Positions 1-8,474 of a stretch of DNA of 64,000 nucleotides are shown in pieces. The stretch spans positions 5,904,001 through 5,968,000 of the forward strand of contig NZ_CP126115.1 in assembly GCF_030123505.1 (NCBI RefSeq), read 5' to 3'. The notes under the pieces are model-generated. The model ran no database searches. It saw only the letters and a list, made by a program, of their open reading frames with translations, and had not been told where the DNA came from. The first letter of the stretch is position 1. Each line of letters begins with the position of its first letter. Source of the DNA: Neobacillus sp. YX16. GTDB lineage: Bacteria; Bacillota; Bacilli; Bacillales; Cytobacillaceae. Position numbers and translations under genes: made by a program.

Positions 1-18
1 GATCCAGTACTTTTTCAT
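1..18 (-). CDS. 5' end of an unidentified gene cut by the window edge
   Basis: The reverse complement shows ATG at position 18 followed by six codons (MKKYWI) before the window ends. A GGAGGG ribosome binding site lies at 24-29, five bases before the ATG. This is the usual look of a Bacillaceae gene start, and a K-rich start followed by hydrophobic residues would suit a signal or membrane segment. Nothing more can be said about the product. Confidence 0.5.
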
Positions 19-366
19 CTTTTCCCTCCTATGTTTCTATTTCATTAAATGTATGAAAACAAAGTAGTCTTACATCCTATGGGGATTTATGGTCCCTGAT
101 TAAAATAGGAGATTTAGATCATTAAAACATACCTTCTGGGTCAATAGTACTTTTATTATATAGTGGTAGTAACCGAAAAATTACCTCCTTTTGTGCTGTC
201 AAAAGAACACTTTCGTTTTTCAAAAAGTGACAATTTCCTATTAAACTGGGATGATATTACTTTTTTCGCATGAATAAGGCTATGTTTGTAACTTTATATA
301 CCGTTTTAAAGGAAATTCATGGTAGAATATGTGTAATATACCAGATTGATAGAGGTGAGCTGTAAA
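19..366. other. Divergent intergenic region without a recognised gene
   Basis: About 350 bases of AT-rich sequence separate the leftward gene at the edge from the rightward LysM gene, so both promoters should lie here. I see no convincing -35/-10 pair, riboswitch or repeat. An AGAGGTGAG ribosome binding site at 351-359 serves the downstream gene. Confidence 0.5.
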
Positions 367-1599
367 ATGAAGAAAACAATCGTTCGAGCGGTTTCGACTG
401 CTGCCTTTCTTTCGACAGTATATGCTGGCTCCGCATACGCCAGTACGCATACAGTTGAAAAGGGAGATTCCCTATGGAAAATTGCAAATAAATATCAAAC
501 TACTGTTTCAGACTTAAAGAGCTTGAATAACTTAAATTCTGATTTTCTTCAAGTGAATCAAAAGCTGAAGGTTTCTGGTGAAGCTGTTGCAGAACCACTA
601 AAAACAGTTACTAGTACATCCACTACTTCAACTACTACGTATGTAGTCAAAAACGGCGACTATCTCGGTAAAATCGCCAAGCAATTTAGCACGACCGTAT
701 CTGCACTGAAATCACTGAATGGGTTGAATTCAGACAGGATTTATGTGGGACAAACACTAAAGGTTTCAGGAAAAGCGAGTGCAGCTCCAACACCACCGCC
801 AGCCCAGACTCCCGTTACTCCACCTGCTGATTCTTCTGTCTATACCGTTGTAAGTGGTGATACTTTAGGAAAAATCGGCTTACAGTATAAAATGAGTGTG
901 GCAGATTTAAAGAAGCTTAACGGTTTGAATTCGGATAGGATATATGTGGGACAAAAATTGAAGGTTACAGGGAAGGCAGCAGAGGTCACTCCGACTCCGA
1001 CTCCAACTCCAACGCAGCCCGTAGCACCGCCAGTCCAGCTTGAGAAAACGACGGAATATACGGTAAAAAGCGGAGATACATTAGGTAAGATCGGTTTGCA
1101 ATATAAAATGACCGTGCAGAAGTTAAAAGAAATCAACGGTTTGAATTCGGACAGGATTTATGTTGGTCAAAAGCTGAAGGTTTCTGGTGAGGCAGCGGTC
1201 GTTACTCCTACTCAGCCTGTTGAACCAGTCGGAGAATTTGCAACTAACTTTATCAATGTAGCAAAAAGCGTTATGGGTACACCTTATGTTTGGGGTGGAT
1301 CCACTTTAAATGGCTTTGATTGCAGCGGCTTTATCTATTATGCTGCGAATAAGGCCGGCTACAAAATCGGCCGTTATTCTGCTGCGGGATATTATAGCCG
1401 TACATACTATGTCGATCAGCCAAAACCAGGCGACTTGGTCTTTTTCGAAAATACATATAAACAAGGAATCTCTCACCTCGGCATCTATCTTGGCAACAAC
1501 GAATTTCTCCATGCCGATGAGAAAAGGGGAGTCTCGATCGCTAACCTAAGCAACCCTTACTACACCGCTCACTTCGACGGATTTAAACGATTCTATTAA
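367..1599 (+). CDS. Secreted LysM x4 - NlpC/P60 peptidoglycan endopeptidase
   Basis: A 410-residue exported cell-wall hydrolase. I start at ATG 367 rather than the in-frame TTG 21 bases upstream because AGAGGTGAG sits just before it. Residues 1-25 form a signal peptide ending AYA. Four LysM glycan-binding repeats follow (about 27-71, 90-135, 157-202, 228-273), joined by T/P/V-rich linkers, one with a TPTPTPTP run. Residues about 292-410 are an NlpC/P60 domain with the catalytic Cys in DCSGF (about 319) and His in SHLGIYL (about 370); another His is in LHA (about 382). The layout is that of Bacillus LytE/LytF/CwlS-type D,L-endopeptidases, which cut the D-Glu-mDAP stem bond and help cell separation. 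Which paralogue it is cannot be settled here. It is monocistronic, with a terminator right after it. Confidence 0.93.
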   Translation: MKKTIVRAVSTAAFLSTVYAGSAYASTHTVEKGDSLWKIANKYQTTVSDLKSLNNLNSDFLQVNQKLKVSGEAVAEPLKTVTSTSTTSTTTYVVKNGDYLGKIAKQFSTTVSALKSLNGLNSDRIYVGQTLKVSGKASAAPTPPPAQTPVTPPADSSVYTVVSGDTLGKIGLQYKMSVADLKKLNGLNSDRIYVGQKLKVTGKAAEVTPTPTPTPTQPVAPPVQLEKTTEYTVKSGDTLGKIGLQYKMTVQKLKEINGLNSDRIYVGQKLKVSGEAAVVTPTQPVEPVGEFATNFINVAKSVMGTPYVWGGSTLNGFDCSGFIYYAANKAGYKIGRYSAAGYYSRTYYVDQPKPGDLVFFENTYKQGISHLGIYLGNNEFLHADEKRGVSIANLSNPYYTAHFDGFKRFY

Positions 1600-1604
1600 T
1601 ACCT

Positions 1605-1633
1605 TAAGCCAGGCAAATTGCCTGGCTTTTTTA
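1605..1633 (+). terminator. Rho-independent terminator of the LysM-NlpC/P60 gene
   Basis: Inverted repeat AAGCCAGGC / GCCTGGCTT around a short AAATT loop followed by a T run, a few bases after the stop codon. Confidence 0.9.
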
Positions 1634-1652
1634 CGTGCATGGTGTCCATGTT

Positions 1653-1792
1653 GGCACGTAAATTGGAAATTTGGCACGTAAATCTATAATTCGGCACATA
1701 AACTATTAATTTGGCACGTAAACTACTAATGTGGCACGTAAACTACTAATGTGGCACATAAATCTGAAATTTGGCACGTAAGCTATGGTCAA
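1653..1792. repeat. Seven-unit 20-bp phased array, core GGCACGTAA
   Basis: GGCACGTA or GGCACATA begins exactly at 1653, 1673, 1693, 1713, 1733, 1753 and 1773, a perfect 20-bp period with seven units. The first nine bases are conserved and the remaining eleven vary (often CTACTAATGT or a similar AT-rich tail). There is no open reading frame with a ribosome binding site, no CRISPR-like repeat/spacer contrast and no transposase. Function unknown. The GCAGGTAA arrays at 2123 and 62406 look related in design. Confidence 0.85.
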
Positions 1793-1851
1793 ATCTTATA
1801 GGATGCATAAATGCGCTCAAAAATGATGGGAGCTTTTATTCATCCTTGATT

Positions 1852-2097
1852 CTAGAACCACATCTTATGCATTTCCTTTAAGAACTTATCTGTAATCGGA
1901 AAACCAGAGCTCACGCCAATCACCGAATCAATCCAGCAATAAGGGCAGAGCGCTGTGTCATCATCGTCCACCCACTCCGTAATCTCAGCAGGACTAAAAA
2001 TTTTCAAGCAATGGAAGCACCCACATACCTGGTCCCTTTCTAAATCCTTTCGGTGCCTACTGGTAAACTGTTGTGCTTCTCTAAATTGATTTTCCAA
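1852..2097 (-). CDS. Small conserved zinc-ribbon-like cytoplasmic protein
   Basis: 81 residues from a TTG start with AGGGG about eight bases upstream. Two Cys pairs suggest a metal site: CGCFHC near residue 26 and CPYC near residue 51, followed by DSVIGVSSGFPIT. I recognise this as a widespread bacterial family of unknown function in which the CPYCxxDSVIG segment is conserved. No signal peptide or membrane segment. It lies alone between two repeat arrays. Confidence 0.75.
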   Translation of the reverse strand: MENQFREAQQFTSRHRKDLERDQVCGCFHCLKIFSPAEITEWVDDDDTALCPYCWIDSVIGVSSGFPITDKFLKEMHKMWF

Positions 2098-2122
2098 TTT
2101 TGAATTCCCCTTTTTAAACGAT

Positions 2123-2701
2123 GCAGGTTAAGAACTAGTTTGTGCAGGTAGAATGGTTAATTAGGCAGGTAAACTAATCTTCTATGCAGATAGAGCAACA
2201 TTTTTTGCAGGTAAGAAGGTTTTGCTGAAAGATGGTATCTTGAAAACAGACTTCTTCTAAGAATTGAGGCCACATTTCAATCCTTTTTCCCCATTTGATT
2301 ACCTTTGCCAAGCTGCCGCCTGGCTTTTTCAGAATATGACTTGTCTAAGTGACTAGTTCGCAGGTGAAGGACTAGTTTATGCAGGTAGAATAGTTAATTA
2401 GGCAGGTAAACTAACCATTTATGCAGATAGAGCAACATTTTTTGCAGGTATAAAGGTTTTCCTATAAGAAGGTATTATAAAATCCTTCCTCGGCGAAGAA
2501 TTTAGGCTCCACTACAATCCTTTTTCCCCATTTGATTACCTGTGCCAGGCTGCCGCCTGACTTTTTCAGAATACGACTTGTCTAAGTGACTAGTTCGCAG
2601 GTGAAGGACTAGTTTATGCAGGTAGAATAGTTTATTAGGCAGGTAAACTAACCTTCTATGCAGATAGAGAGTCTGTTTTGGCAGGTAAGAAAAAATCATC
2701 T
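2123..2701. repeat. Three blocks of five 21-bp units (core GCAGGTAA), 237-bp higher-order period
   Basis: GCAGGT or GCAGAT cores start at 2123/2144/2165/2186/2207, again at 2360/2381/2402/2423/2444 and again at 2597/2618/2639/2660/2681. Every step within a block is exactly 21 bp and the blocks are exactly 237 bp apart. The fourth unit of each block carries GCAGATA instead of GCAGGTA. Between blocks lies a conserved spacer with a GCCAGGCTGCCGCCTGAC-type hairpin followed by T residues. The last unit overlaps the stop codon of the CBO0543-family gene. Short ORFs across it are by-products of the multiple-of-three period. Confidence 0.88.
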
Positions 2702-3316
2702 AAACTTGCTTCTTCTACCCTTCTTTGCTGGCTCCACCTGATTTGCTATCTCTTGCGCTTTTTTTTGCATGAACATGAAGAAATCGGTAATCACCTTCGA
2801 TAGGACGATAACAATGATATAGGTCAAGAACAGGTGAAAGTAATTTGCCCATGAGTTGAATTTGAACAAATGATGCATGACAAAGATAGGTTTTAGAATA
2901 AATGAGAGAAACAAACTTAATAACAGTGTATAAATGTAATAATTTTTATTATGTTTTGTCGTCCATTGGTACACCAATATGAACAATACCGGGACCAGTG
3001 AGGCGTCCAATCCGACACTGTGGGAGATAAAGGGAATCATTTTATAAGGATATGTCCAAAGCGCTTGAGTTGTACCAAAATCATCAAAGTAGGTAAACCA
3101 AACATGTACATTAAATCCATAAAAGCCTAACTGGAATGCCCTTTTCCAGTCCATTGCACAAAGAAGAATGATTAGCGGGGTCACAAACATAATCACATGA
3201 AACCAAAATTGCCACGTATCAAAGGCAGAAAACTCCTGCCAATAATGCAGCCATTGCTTTGCTCCCTCACGTTGTTCTTTAATTAACTTATTTAAAGCCT
3301 CAGTTTGAGCACTCAT
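2696..3316 (-). CDS. CBO0543-family multi-pass membrane protein
   Basis: 206 residues. I start at the ATG giving MSAQTEALNK because AGGGG lies five bases upstream; an ATG ten codons earlier has no ribosome binding site. A hydrophilic N-terminus with a Trp-rich stretch is followed by about five hydrophobic helices and a basic tail (KKGRRSKFR). The pattern (WxFWFHxxMFVxPL near 35-50, then a YFDDFG turn) is that of the CBO0543 family, common in Bacillaceae and of unknown function. A relative lies at 40992. Confidence 0.75.
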   Translation of the reverse strand: MSAQTEALNKLIKEQREGAKQWLHYWQEFSAFDTWQFWFHVIMFVTPLIILLCAMDWKRAFQLGFYGFNVHVWFTYFDDFGTTQALWTYPYKMIPFISHSVGLDASLVPVLFILVYQWTTKHNKNYYIYTLLLSLFLSFILKPIFVMHHLFKFNSWANYFHLFLTYIIVIVLSKVITDFFMFMQKKAQEIANQVEPAKKGRRSKFR

Positions 3317-3469
3317 AGGAACCCCTGCCTTGATAGTATTTTCCATCTTAAATTGCCCAAAATTTATGGAAAAAAATTGTCAAAAGAAAGATTTTATTTT
3401 GGGACGATGATTATTTGACAGCATTTAGGGTGATTAAAGTAAAATGGAACGTAAAGAGGAGGAATGGAA

Positions 3470-3775
3470 GTGGAGAAATTCGGGATATACGGTAAGTTGA
3501 TTGCAAAAGAGGGCGAACGGGAAAGGCTGACAACTATTCTTTTAGAAGCCGCGGAATCAATGCAGAACCTAGATGAATGTGAGTTATATCTTGTTAGCGT
3601 GGCACCTGAAGATCCTAACTCTGTGTATGTTTATGAGGTGTGGAGCAGCGAGAGCGCCCATCAAGGCTCACTAACACTGGAATCCACACAAACCCTGATT
3701 CAGCGGGCGAAACCGATCCTTGCTGGAATGGAAAGGATATCGACGCTTGTTCCTAGAGGCGGAAAAGGAATGTAA
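3470..3775 (+). CDS. Antibiotic biosynthesis monooxygenase (ABM)-family protein
   Basis: 101 residues from GTG 3470. ATG 3464 is only two bases from AGGAGG, whereas GTG 3470 is at the usual distance, so I prefer GTG. The small ferredoxin-like ABM fold is suggested by KFGIYGKLIAKEGERERL at the start and YVYEVWSSESAHQGSL in the middle. Family members are cytoplasmic dimers acting as cofactor-free oxygenases or heme-degrading enzymes; substrate unknown. It converges on the gene ending at 3794, and a GAACAAT/ATTGTTC palindrome followed by T residues lies at the junction. Confidence 0.82.
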   Translation: MEKFGIYGKLIAKEGERERLTTILLEAAESMQNLDECELYLVSVAPEDPNSVYVYEVWSSESAHQGSLTLESTQTLIQRAKPILAGMERISTLVPRGGKGM

Positions 3776-3793
3776 GCAGGTGTTGCAGAACAA

Positions 3794-4450
3794 TCATTGT
3801 TCCGCGATTTTTTGTAGGTTTAATTGCTTTACCATTGACGAAACTAACGTATTTAATGGATTGATAATCGAGATAGAAGTTTCATGCTCCACCTGCTGTG
3901 CCGCCGCTACCATCGATAATTGAGCAACTGACAGGCCGTGGATGCTATCCAGCTGCTTTATGTAATCGCAAACCGCCTTTTGGTACTCCTTATTTTTCCC
4001 ACTCATAATTAATTCAAAGGTATTTTCTATAATCTTAACCTCGATATCCACCGTTTTCTGATGTTTTTTTGCATATTGTTCTAGCCTGGACATCGTTCCA
4101 TGTACCGTGTCAGGGTTCGTAAATAGAATGGTCTGAGGCTGCTGGGTCTTGCAAAGGGCCTCAAAGTACGGCTCATCAATCTTGATGATAGGTATGTTAA
4201 CCTCAATTTGCTTCAGTAATGCAATATAGTTCGTACATGTGATGAGAATGGCATCCACTCCAGATTGAGCAATCCATTCTATTTGATCCTTCACTTTCTT
4301 CTCCGCCTCAGATATTTGGTCGTTTTTCAGCCGATATATTAACCCCGGGTCAACGTAATGACTTAACTCGAGGTCATAAGGTGAAAACGCGCTTTCGATA
4401 TAGTCGATATTGGAATAATGCGCATGCAGGCAGCCAATTTTCTTTTTCAA
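3794..4450 (-). CDS. Asp/Glu/hydantoin racemase-superfamily protein
   Basis: 218 residues from TTG 4450, which has GGGGGAG at good spacing; the nearby ATG is in another frame. The N-terminus GCLHAHYSNIDYI and the central ITCTNYIALL (Cys near residue 72) match the two-domain Asp/Glu racemase fold. The second catalytic Cys normally expected in the C-terminal half is not obvious; the equivalent stretch reads VAQLSMVAA, with Ser or Met there. It may therefore be a non-racemase relative such as a decarboxylase or isomerase. The substrate is not evident from context. The upstream side is filled by the 52-bp array. Confidence 0.7.
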   Translation of the reverse strand: MKKKIGCLHAHYSNIDYIESAFSPYDLELSHYVDPGLIYRLKNDQISEAEKKVKDQIEWIAQSGVDAILITCTNYIALLKQIEVNIPIIKIDEPYFEALCKTQQPQTILFTNPDTVHGTMSRLEQYAKKHQKTVDIEVKIIENTFELIMSGKNKEYQKAVCDYIKQLDSIHGLSVAQLSMVAAAQQVEHETSISIINPLNTLVSSMVKQLNLQKIAEQ

Positions 4451-4480
4451 ACATTTCTCCCCCTTTTCAAAACCCCATTA

Positions 4481-4844
4481 TTAAGGACTAATCCTTCTAT
4501 TAGCTCGACCGATTTGTCCTCAAGAGCCCGGATTAAGGACTAATCTTTCTAGTAGCTCGTACCATTTGTCCTCAAGATCCTGGATTAAGGACTAATCCTT
4601 CTAGTAGCTCGACCGATTTGTCCCCAAAAGCCTGGATTAAGGACTAATCTTTCTTGCCGCTCGTGCCATTTGTCCTCAAGACCCCGGATTAAGGACTAAT
4701 CTTTCCGGCCGCTCGTGCCATTTGTCCTCAAGACCCCGGATTAAGGACTAATCCTTCTGGCCGCTCGTGCCATTTGTCCTCAAGACCCCGGATTAAGGAC
4801 TAATCCTTCTAGTAGCTCGTGCCATTTGTCCTCAAGAACCAGAT
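4481..4844. repeat. Seven-copy exact 52-bp tandem array
   Basis: Units start at 4481, 4533, 4585, 4637, 4689, 4741 and 4793, always 52 bp apart. Each begins TTAAGGACTAATCCTT (itself a small palindrome, AAGGA/TCCTT) and later carries GCTCGTGCCATTTGTCCTC. Divergence is confined to a few positions, mostly in the AGTAGCTC/GGCCGCTC stretch. On the opposite strand each unit reads GGCACGAGCTACTAG, resembling GGCACGTAAACTACTAA of the array at 1653. No coding potential, transposase or CRISPR organisation. Confidence 0.9.
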
Positions 4845-4986
4845 TCTTATTTTTGATAAGTGGTCTCATGAACCAACACCGAGTCAAAGTTCCATATAGA
4901 TAGGCCTCATGACCCATTTATTCAGACAGGTACATAATTTACTACCTTAAATGCCATGATAACAGAACACCAAAGGGGGATTTTAC

Positions 4987-5322
4987 ATGAAAAAGCTGAT
5001 AATATGCCTATCGATACTTTTTTGTTCAACCCTTACCACCCCATTTCACTTCGACCACTCTGCACATGCGCAACAGAAACCGATACCTCCGTATGCGAAG
5101 TGGAGTGTTTTGGCGATGGATAAAACGAAGGAAAAGTATCCGAATGCCAAGGTTGTCGATTTTCTCTATGTTGGAAGAACTCGTGGACAGCAAACTTCAA
5201 CTGAGCGATTCAAATTTTGGCTAAAAGATAATCAAAAGGAATTCGGTGTTTATGTAAATATTGAATTTAACAATGAAACCCAACAAGTCACGAACGTGAC
5301 TTATCAGGAAACCACTAGATAA
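4987..5322 (+). CDS. Secreted YqzG/YhdC-family (DUF3889) protein
   Basis: 111 residues with AAAGGGGG seven bases before the ATG. Residues 1-28 form a signal peptide ending AHA. The mature part (PPYAKWSVLAMDKTKEKYP, then VVDFLYVGR and FKFWLKDN) fits the small exported YqzG/YhdC family found in Bacillus, whose role is unknown. It is a lone gene, convergent with the reductase gene ending at 5353. Confidence 0.85.
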   Translation: MKKLIICLSILFCSTLTTPFHFDHSAHAQQKPIPPYAKWSVLAMDKTKEKYPNAKVVDFLYVGRTRGQQTSTERFKFWLKDNQKEFGVYVNIEFNNETQQVTNVTYQETTR

Positions 5323-5352
5323 TGGACTACTTGGGACCAAAGAAAGTCAAAC

Positions 5353-5883
5353 TCACTTAACCTGATACTGCAATTCCGCAAATTGCTTGTACCGTCGAAC
5401 ATCAACTAGCGTGAGTTCGTTTTCTCGGTCCCCCTCCACAAACAATGGGATACCCCGGCCGATAATGGTTGGGGCAATTTGAATGATGAACTCATCCACA
5501 ATTTTTGCCTGAAGAAGGTGCTGCAGCACATCTCCCCCGCCCACAATCCAAATCCTTTTTCCCTCCTGCTCCTTCAAGGATTGAGTAAAACCGACTATAT
5601 CCTCATTAATAAACGTTACATGTTCAATCGAGCCAGTCAATGTGCGCGAAAAAACATAACATGGCTTCCCCTCATACGGGAATTTATCTGGTGACAGAAT
5701 GGAGATTTGATCATACGTATTTCTTCCCATTAGAATGATGTCGACACTTTCATAAAATTCCTGATATCCTGTTTCTTCTTCCCCCTCGGTTCCAAATAAC
5801 CAATCCAATTCATGGTTTTCACGTGCTAAGTAGCCATCCAAACTGATTGCCCCGTAAAATACCAACTTGCTTTGATTGCTCAT
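5353..5883 (-). CDS. DHFR-fold reductase (RibD C-terminal family)
   Basis: 176 residues starting at ATG 5883 (MSNQSKLVFYGAISLDGYLA), four bases after the methyltransferase stop; a longer in-frame start would overlap that gene. LDGYLA, ILMGRNTYD, WIVGGGDVLQHLL and IAPTIIGRGIPLF are hallmarks of the RibD-C/YwjB-type dihydrofolate-reductase-like family, NADPH-dependent reductases of unknown substrate. It is probably co-translated with the upstream methyltransferase and ABC1 kinase. Confidence 0.85.
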   Translation of the reverse strand: MSNQSKLVFYGAISLDGYLARENHELDWLFGTEGEEETGYQEFYESVDIILMGRNTYDQISILSPDKFPYEGKPCYVFSRTLTGSIEHVTFINEDIVGFTQSLKEQEGKRIWIVGGGDVLQHLLQAKIVDEFIIQIAPTIIGRGIPLFVEGDRENELTLVDVRRYKQFAELQYQVK

Positions 5884-5887
5884 AATT

Positions 5888-6697
5888 TCACCCTTTCCTT
5901 CCAATGTATAGGATGTGAGAGGAGTTGCCCAGGATGTAAGGATCGTTTGCTTTTTCAATCAGCAAGTCTATGACCTTTTCCCACTCATGTTCTCCTTTTT
6001 CTCTCCAATACTTCCATTGCGCATTTGTTAAAACCGATCCGATATTTGAACCAATTAATTCTACACTTTCAAAACCTTGTGCCTCCATGAATGGTTTGAT
6101 TTCATTAATATTGAAGTAATAAGCACCAGTGAATCGTCCCTCGTCTTGATGGTTAAAACAACCTGATTGCGAAAAATGTTGGATATTGTCCATTTTATCA
6201 TTTGGTTTCCAATTTTCAGGATATAAAAGGGATGTCAGAATATGTTTGATTCTCGGCATAAACGCAACAAAAACCATACCATTTCTTTTCGTCACTCTAT
6301 GTAACTCTTTTACCGCCAGAATACGGTCATTTTCCTCTTGTAAGTGATACATCGGACCTAGCATGATTGAAGCGTCAAACTGCTCATCATGAATCATTGA
6401 TAAATCTCTAGCATCAGCCTTATAAAAGCCTCTAAATTGTCCGCTTATGTTAAGTTCCTGTGCATTGCTTTCTGCAATCTCGACAAGTCTTGGTGTTAAA
6501 TCCGTCAGTGTTACCGTATATCCTTCTCTAGCCAGCTTCATGGAATATTTACCAGGTCCAGCGCCATTATCTAGTATATAACCGGTTTTTGGTAGGTATT
6601 TTTTTATATAGTGCCAATTTACTTGGAATTCAATTGGTTCTCGATCAAGTCGGCCCCATTCATCAAACTGATTGTAATAATTAATAATTCTGCTCAT
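5888..6697 (-). CDS. Class I SAM-dependent methyltransferase
   Basis: 269 residues if started at the ATG giving MSRIINYYNQFDEWGR; an earlier ATG at 6733 would overlap the kinase gene by 20 bases and cannot be excluded. Motif I is ILDNGAGPGKYS (about 42-53), followed by VTLTDLTPRLVEIAE, DARDLS and ASIMLGPMYHLQ, the usual Rossmann SAM-binding set. The acceptor is unknown. The gene is packed between the ABC1 kinase and the reductase. Confidence 0.85.
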   Translation of the reverse strand: MSRIINYYNQFDEWGRLDREPIEFQVNWHYIKKYLPKTGYILDNGAGPGKYSMKLAREGYTVTLTDLTPRLVEIAESNAQELNISGQFRGFYKADARDLSMIHDEQFDASIMLGPMYHLQEENDRILAVKELHRVTKRNGMVFVAFMPRIKHILTSLLYPENWKPNDKMDNIQHFSQSGCFNHQDEGRFTGAYYFNINEIKPFMEAQGFESVELIGSNIGSVLTNAQWKYWREKGEHEWEKVIDLLIEKANDPYILGNSSHILYIGRKG

Positions 6698-6713
6698 TCG
6701 CCCACCAACTTCT

Positions 6714-8336
6714 TTATTCTCTTCTTTTCTCATGCATGTACTTCATCCATTTCTTCTGTTTATGGCCGCACATATAATACCCGACCAAAGCGACAGCGGT
6801 TCCTCCGGCTGACAGGTTCAAAATGAGCGAGTGAGAAGTATAGGTACCCGCTGCCATTCCGATGATTCCAAGTATGAGTAACTGAAAGAAATGCTTTTTA
6901 TTATTTTCATAAATCATAAATTGAAATTGTCTTCTTTGTTCGAGTTCTTTTAAATCTTCCAGCCTTTGGGGGGCATTTAGGAATTCCGTTACCGAATGGA
7001 AAATTTTAAAAACAGGCTGTGACTGAATCCATTGCCAGATTAAGGACCATTTATTATTCCCTTGTTTGTTCAACCACTCGAGAAAAACCGGTTTAGCTAA
7101 GTCCATCAGATCTGCTTCAGGAGCAAGATTACGGATAATCCCTTCGACCGTAACGAATGATCTTCCTAAAAAGACAAATCTTGTTGGAACCTGAATCGGA
7201 AGCGCTTGGATGGTATCGTTCATCTCCTTTTTAAAGGCAAGCAAATCCATTTGCTTTAATTGATCCGGTTCGAAGGAGATCAACTCTGCCAAAAGCTTCT
7301 CCATTGTTCTAGAATCCGCCTCCGGTAGCAAGAATCCTAGTTGGGATAAACAATCCACCGCTTTGGAATAATTTTTTGAAAGAAAGCTTTCAATTAAATT
7401 TTGAAAATGAGCGGCATCTTTTTTGCTAATCTCGCCAATCATTCCAAAGTCGAGTAGAATGATCTTCCCGTCCCTTGAAACTAGAACATTCCCGGGATGT
7501 GGGTCTGCATGGAACTTTCCAGGCTCCAGCCATTGAGGAAGAAAAACCTTAATCAGCCTTTGAGCCAGCTCTTGGCGACTGACTGTAACCTGTTCCAATC
7601 CCTCGATATCGGTGAGCCGAATCCCCTCTACCCACTCCATCACCAGGACATTGGGTGTACTAAGCTCTGAGTAAACAGAAGGGATTTTGACGATATCCAT
7701 ATCCTTCAACCGTTCTCTAAAAAACAAGATGGTATCGAGTTCCATTGTATAGTCAAGTTCTCGTTCAATTACTTGTTTAAGTTCCTGATAGAGGACTTTA
7801 AAGTTTATAAATCCTTTGGGAATCGGCACGAGATGGTCGGCAAACCAAATGATAATCGCTAAAACTCGGAAATCTGTTTGGACAATGCTGTCGATATATG
7901 GCCGTTTAACTTTAATCGCAACCTCTGTCCCATCCTTCAGGACACCTTTATACACTTCTCCAATTGAGGCGGAGGCAATCGCTGTTTTTTCGATGGAAAG
8001 AAAGTTTTCATGAAGAGACTTTCCCCATTGGTTTTCTAGAATTTTCTCAATCTCACTCCAGTCAGACGGCGGAACTTTATCTGTCAGATCTTCAATTTGA
8101 CTGATAAATGCTTTCGGCAGCAAATCAGCCCGTGTGCTCAAAAATTGTCCGACTTTAATCAATAAGCCTTCTAATTCAAATAGGGTATTACGATACCGTT
8201 CACCAATATTTCCCCAAAGTTTTTCCCACTCCGCTTTCGGTTTTCGGCGAAGTTTATACCAGTATATTTGCAGGAAGATCACAAAAGCCATCGAAAGCAC
8301 CTTTGACATTCGGACCAGCTTATTTCTCGTTTTCAA
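6714..8336 (-). CDS. ABC1/AarF/UbiB-family atypical kinase
   Basis: 540 residues from TTG 8336, which has AAGGAAGGGG six bases before it. A longer ATG reading would begin inside the flanking repeat and lacks a ribosome binding site. UbiB landmarks are present: KxGQ-type LLIKVGQFLSTRADLLP, IASASIGEVYKG, VAIKVKRP, FHADPHPGNVL and LLDFGMIGE. Two hydrophobic helices sit at the C-terminus, a membrane anchor typical of the family. ABC1 proteins are ATPases linked to isoprenoid lipid or quinone metabolism. First gene of a three-gene run with the methyltransferase and reductase. Confidence 0.92.
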   Translation of the reverse strand: MKTRNKLVRMSKVLSMAFVIFLQIYWYKLRRKPKAEWEKLWGNIGERYRNTLFELEGLLIKVGQFLSTRADLLPKAFISQIEDLTDKVPPSDWSEIEKILENQWGKSLHENFLSIEKTAIASASIGEVYKGVLKDGTEVAIKVKRPYIDSIVQTDFRVLAIIIWFADHLVPIPKGFINFKVLYQELKQVIERELDYTMELDTILFFRERLKDMDIVKIPSVYSELSTPNVLVMEWVEGIRLTDIEGLEQVTVSRQELAQRLIKVFLPQWLEPGKFHADPHPGNVLVSRDGKIILLDFGMIGEISKKDAAHFQNLIESFLSKNYSKAVDCLSQLGFLLPEADSRTMEKLLAELISFEPDQLKQMDLLAFKKEMNDTIQALPIQVPTRFVFLGRSFVTVEGIIRNLAPEADLMDLAKPVFLEWLNKQGNNKWSLIWQWIQSQPVFKIFHSVTEFLNAPQRLEDLKELEQRRQFQFMIYENNKKHFFQLLILGIIGMAAGTYTSHSLILNLSAGGTAVALVGYYMCGHKQKKWMKYMHEKRRE

Positions 8337-8392
8337 CCTATTCCCCTTCCTTCTTTCAGCGGATGTTGCCACGGGTGCCACGGGGGTGCCAC

Positions 8393-8458
8393 GGGGACGG
8401 TTCTAGTGGTCCGAAAAAATGGATATTCTTTCCATAAAAAACCATTAGAACCGTCCCC
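8393..8458. repeat. REP-like long hairpin, GGGGACGGTTCTA ... TAGAACCGTCCCC
   Basis: Arms GGGGACGGTTCTA and TAGAACCGTCCCC enclose about 35 bases, next to three direct copies of GTGCCACGGG at 8370-8398. The same arms occur at 15184-15240 with a different loop and different short direct repeats (TTGTCCCC). It looks like a mobile REP/MITE-like palindrome; transcribed, it would be a strong hairpin between the serine hydrolase and ABC1 kinase genes. Confidence 0.75.
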
Positions 8459-8474
8459 CCGGTCCTACACCTTA

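Noticed and set aside
840..1136. 98-codon minus-strand frame inside the LysM gene
   Set aside because: Antisense shadow of LysM repeats and the TPTPTP linker.
2502..2699. 65-codon minus-strand frame in the 21-bp array
   Set aside because: Produced by the multiple-of-three repeat period; no ribosome binding site and low-complexity product.
3786..3802. GAACAAT/ATTGTTC palindrome as a terminator
   Set aside because: The loop would be one base; likely a weak structure, mentioned only in context.
1653..4844. Repeat arrays as CRISPR
   Set aside because: No 23-40 bp identical repeats alternating with unique spacers and no cas genes; units are contiguous and degenerate in a different way.
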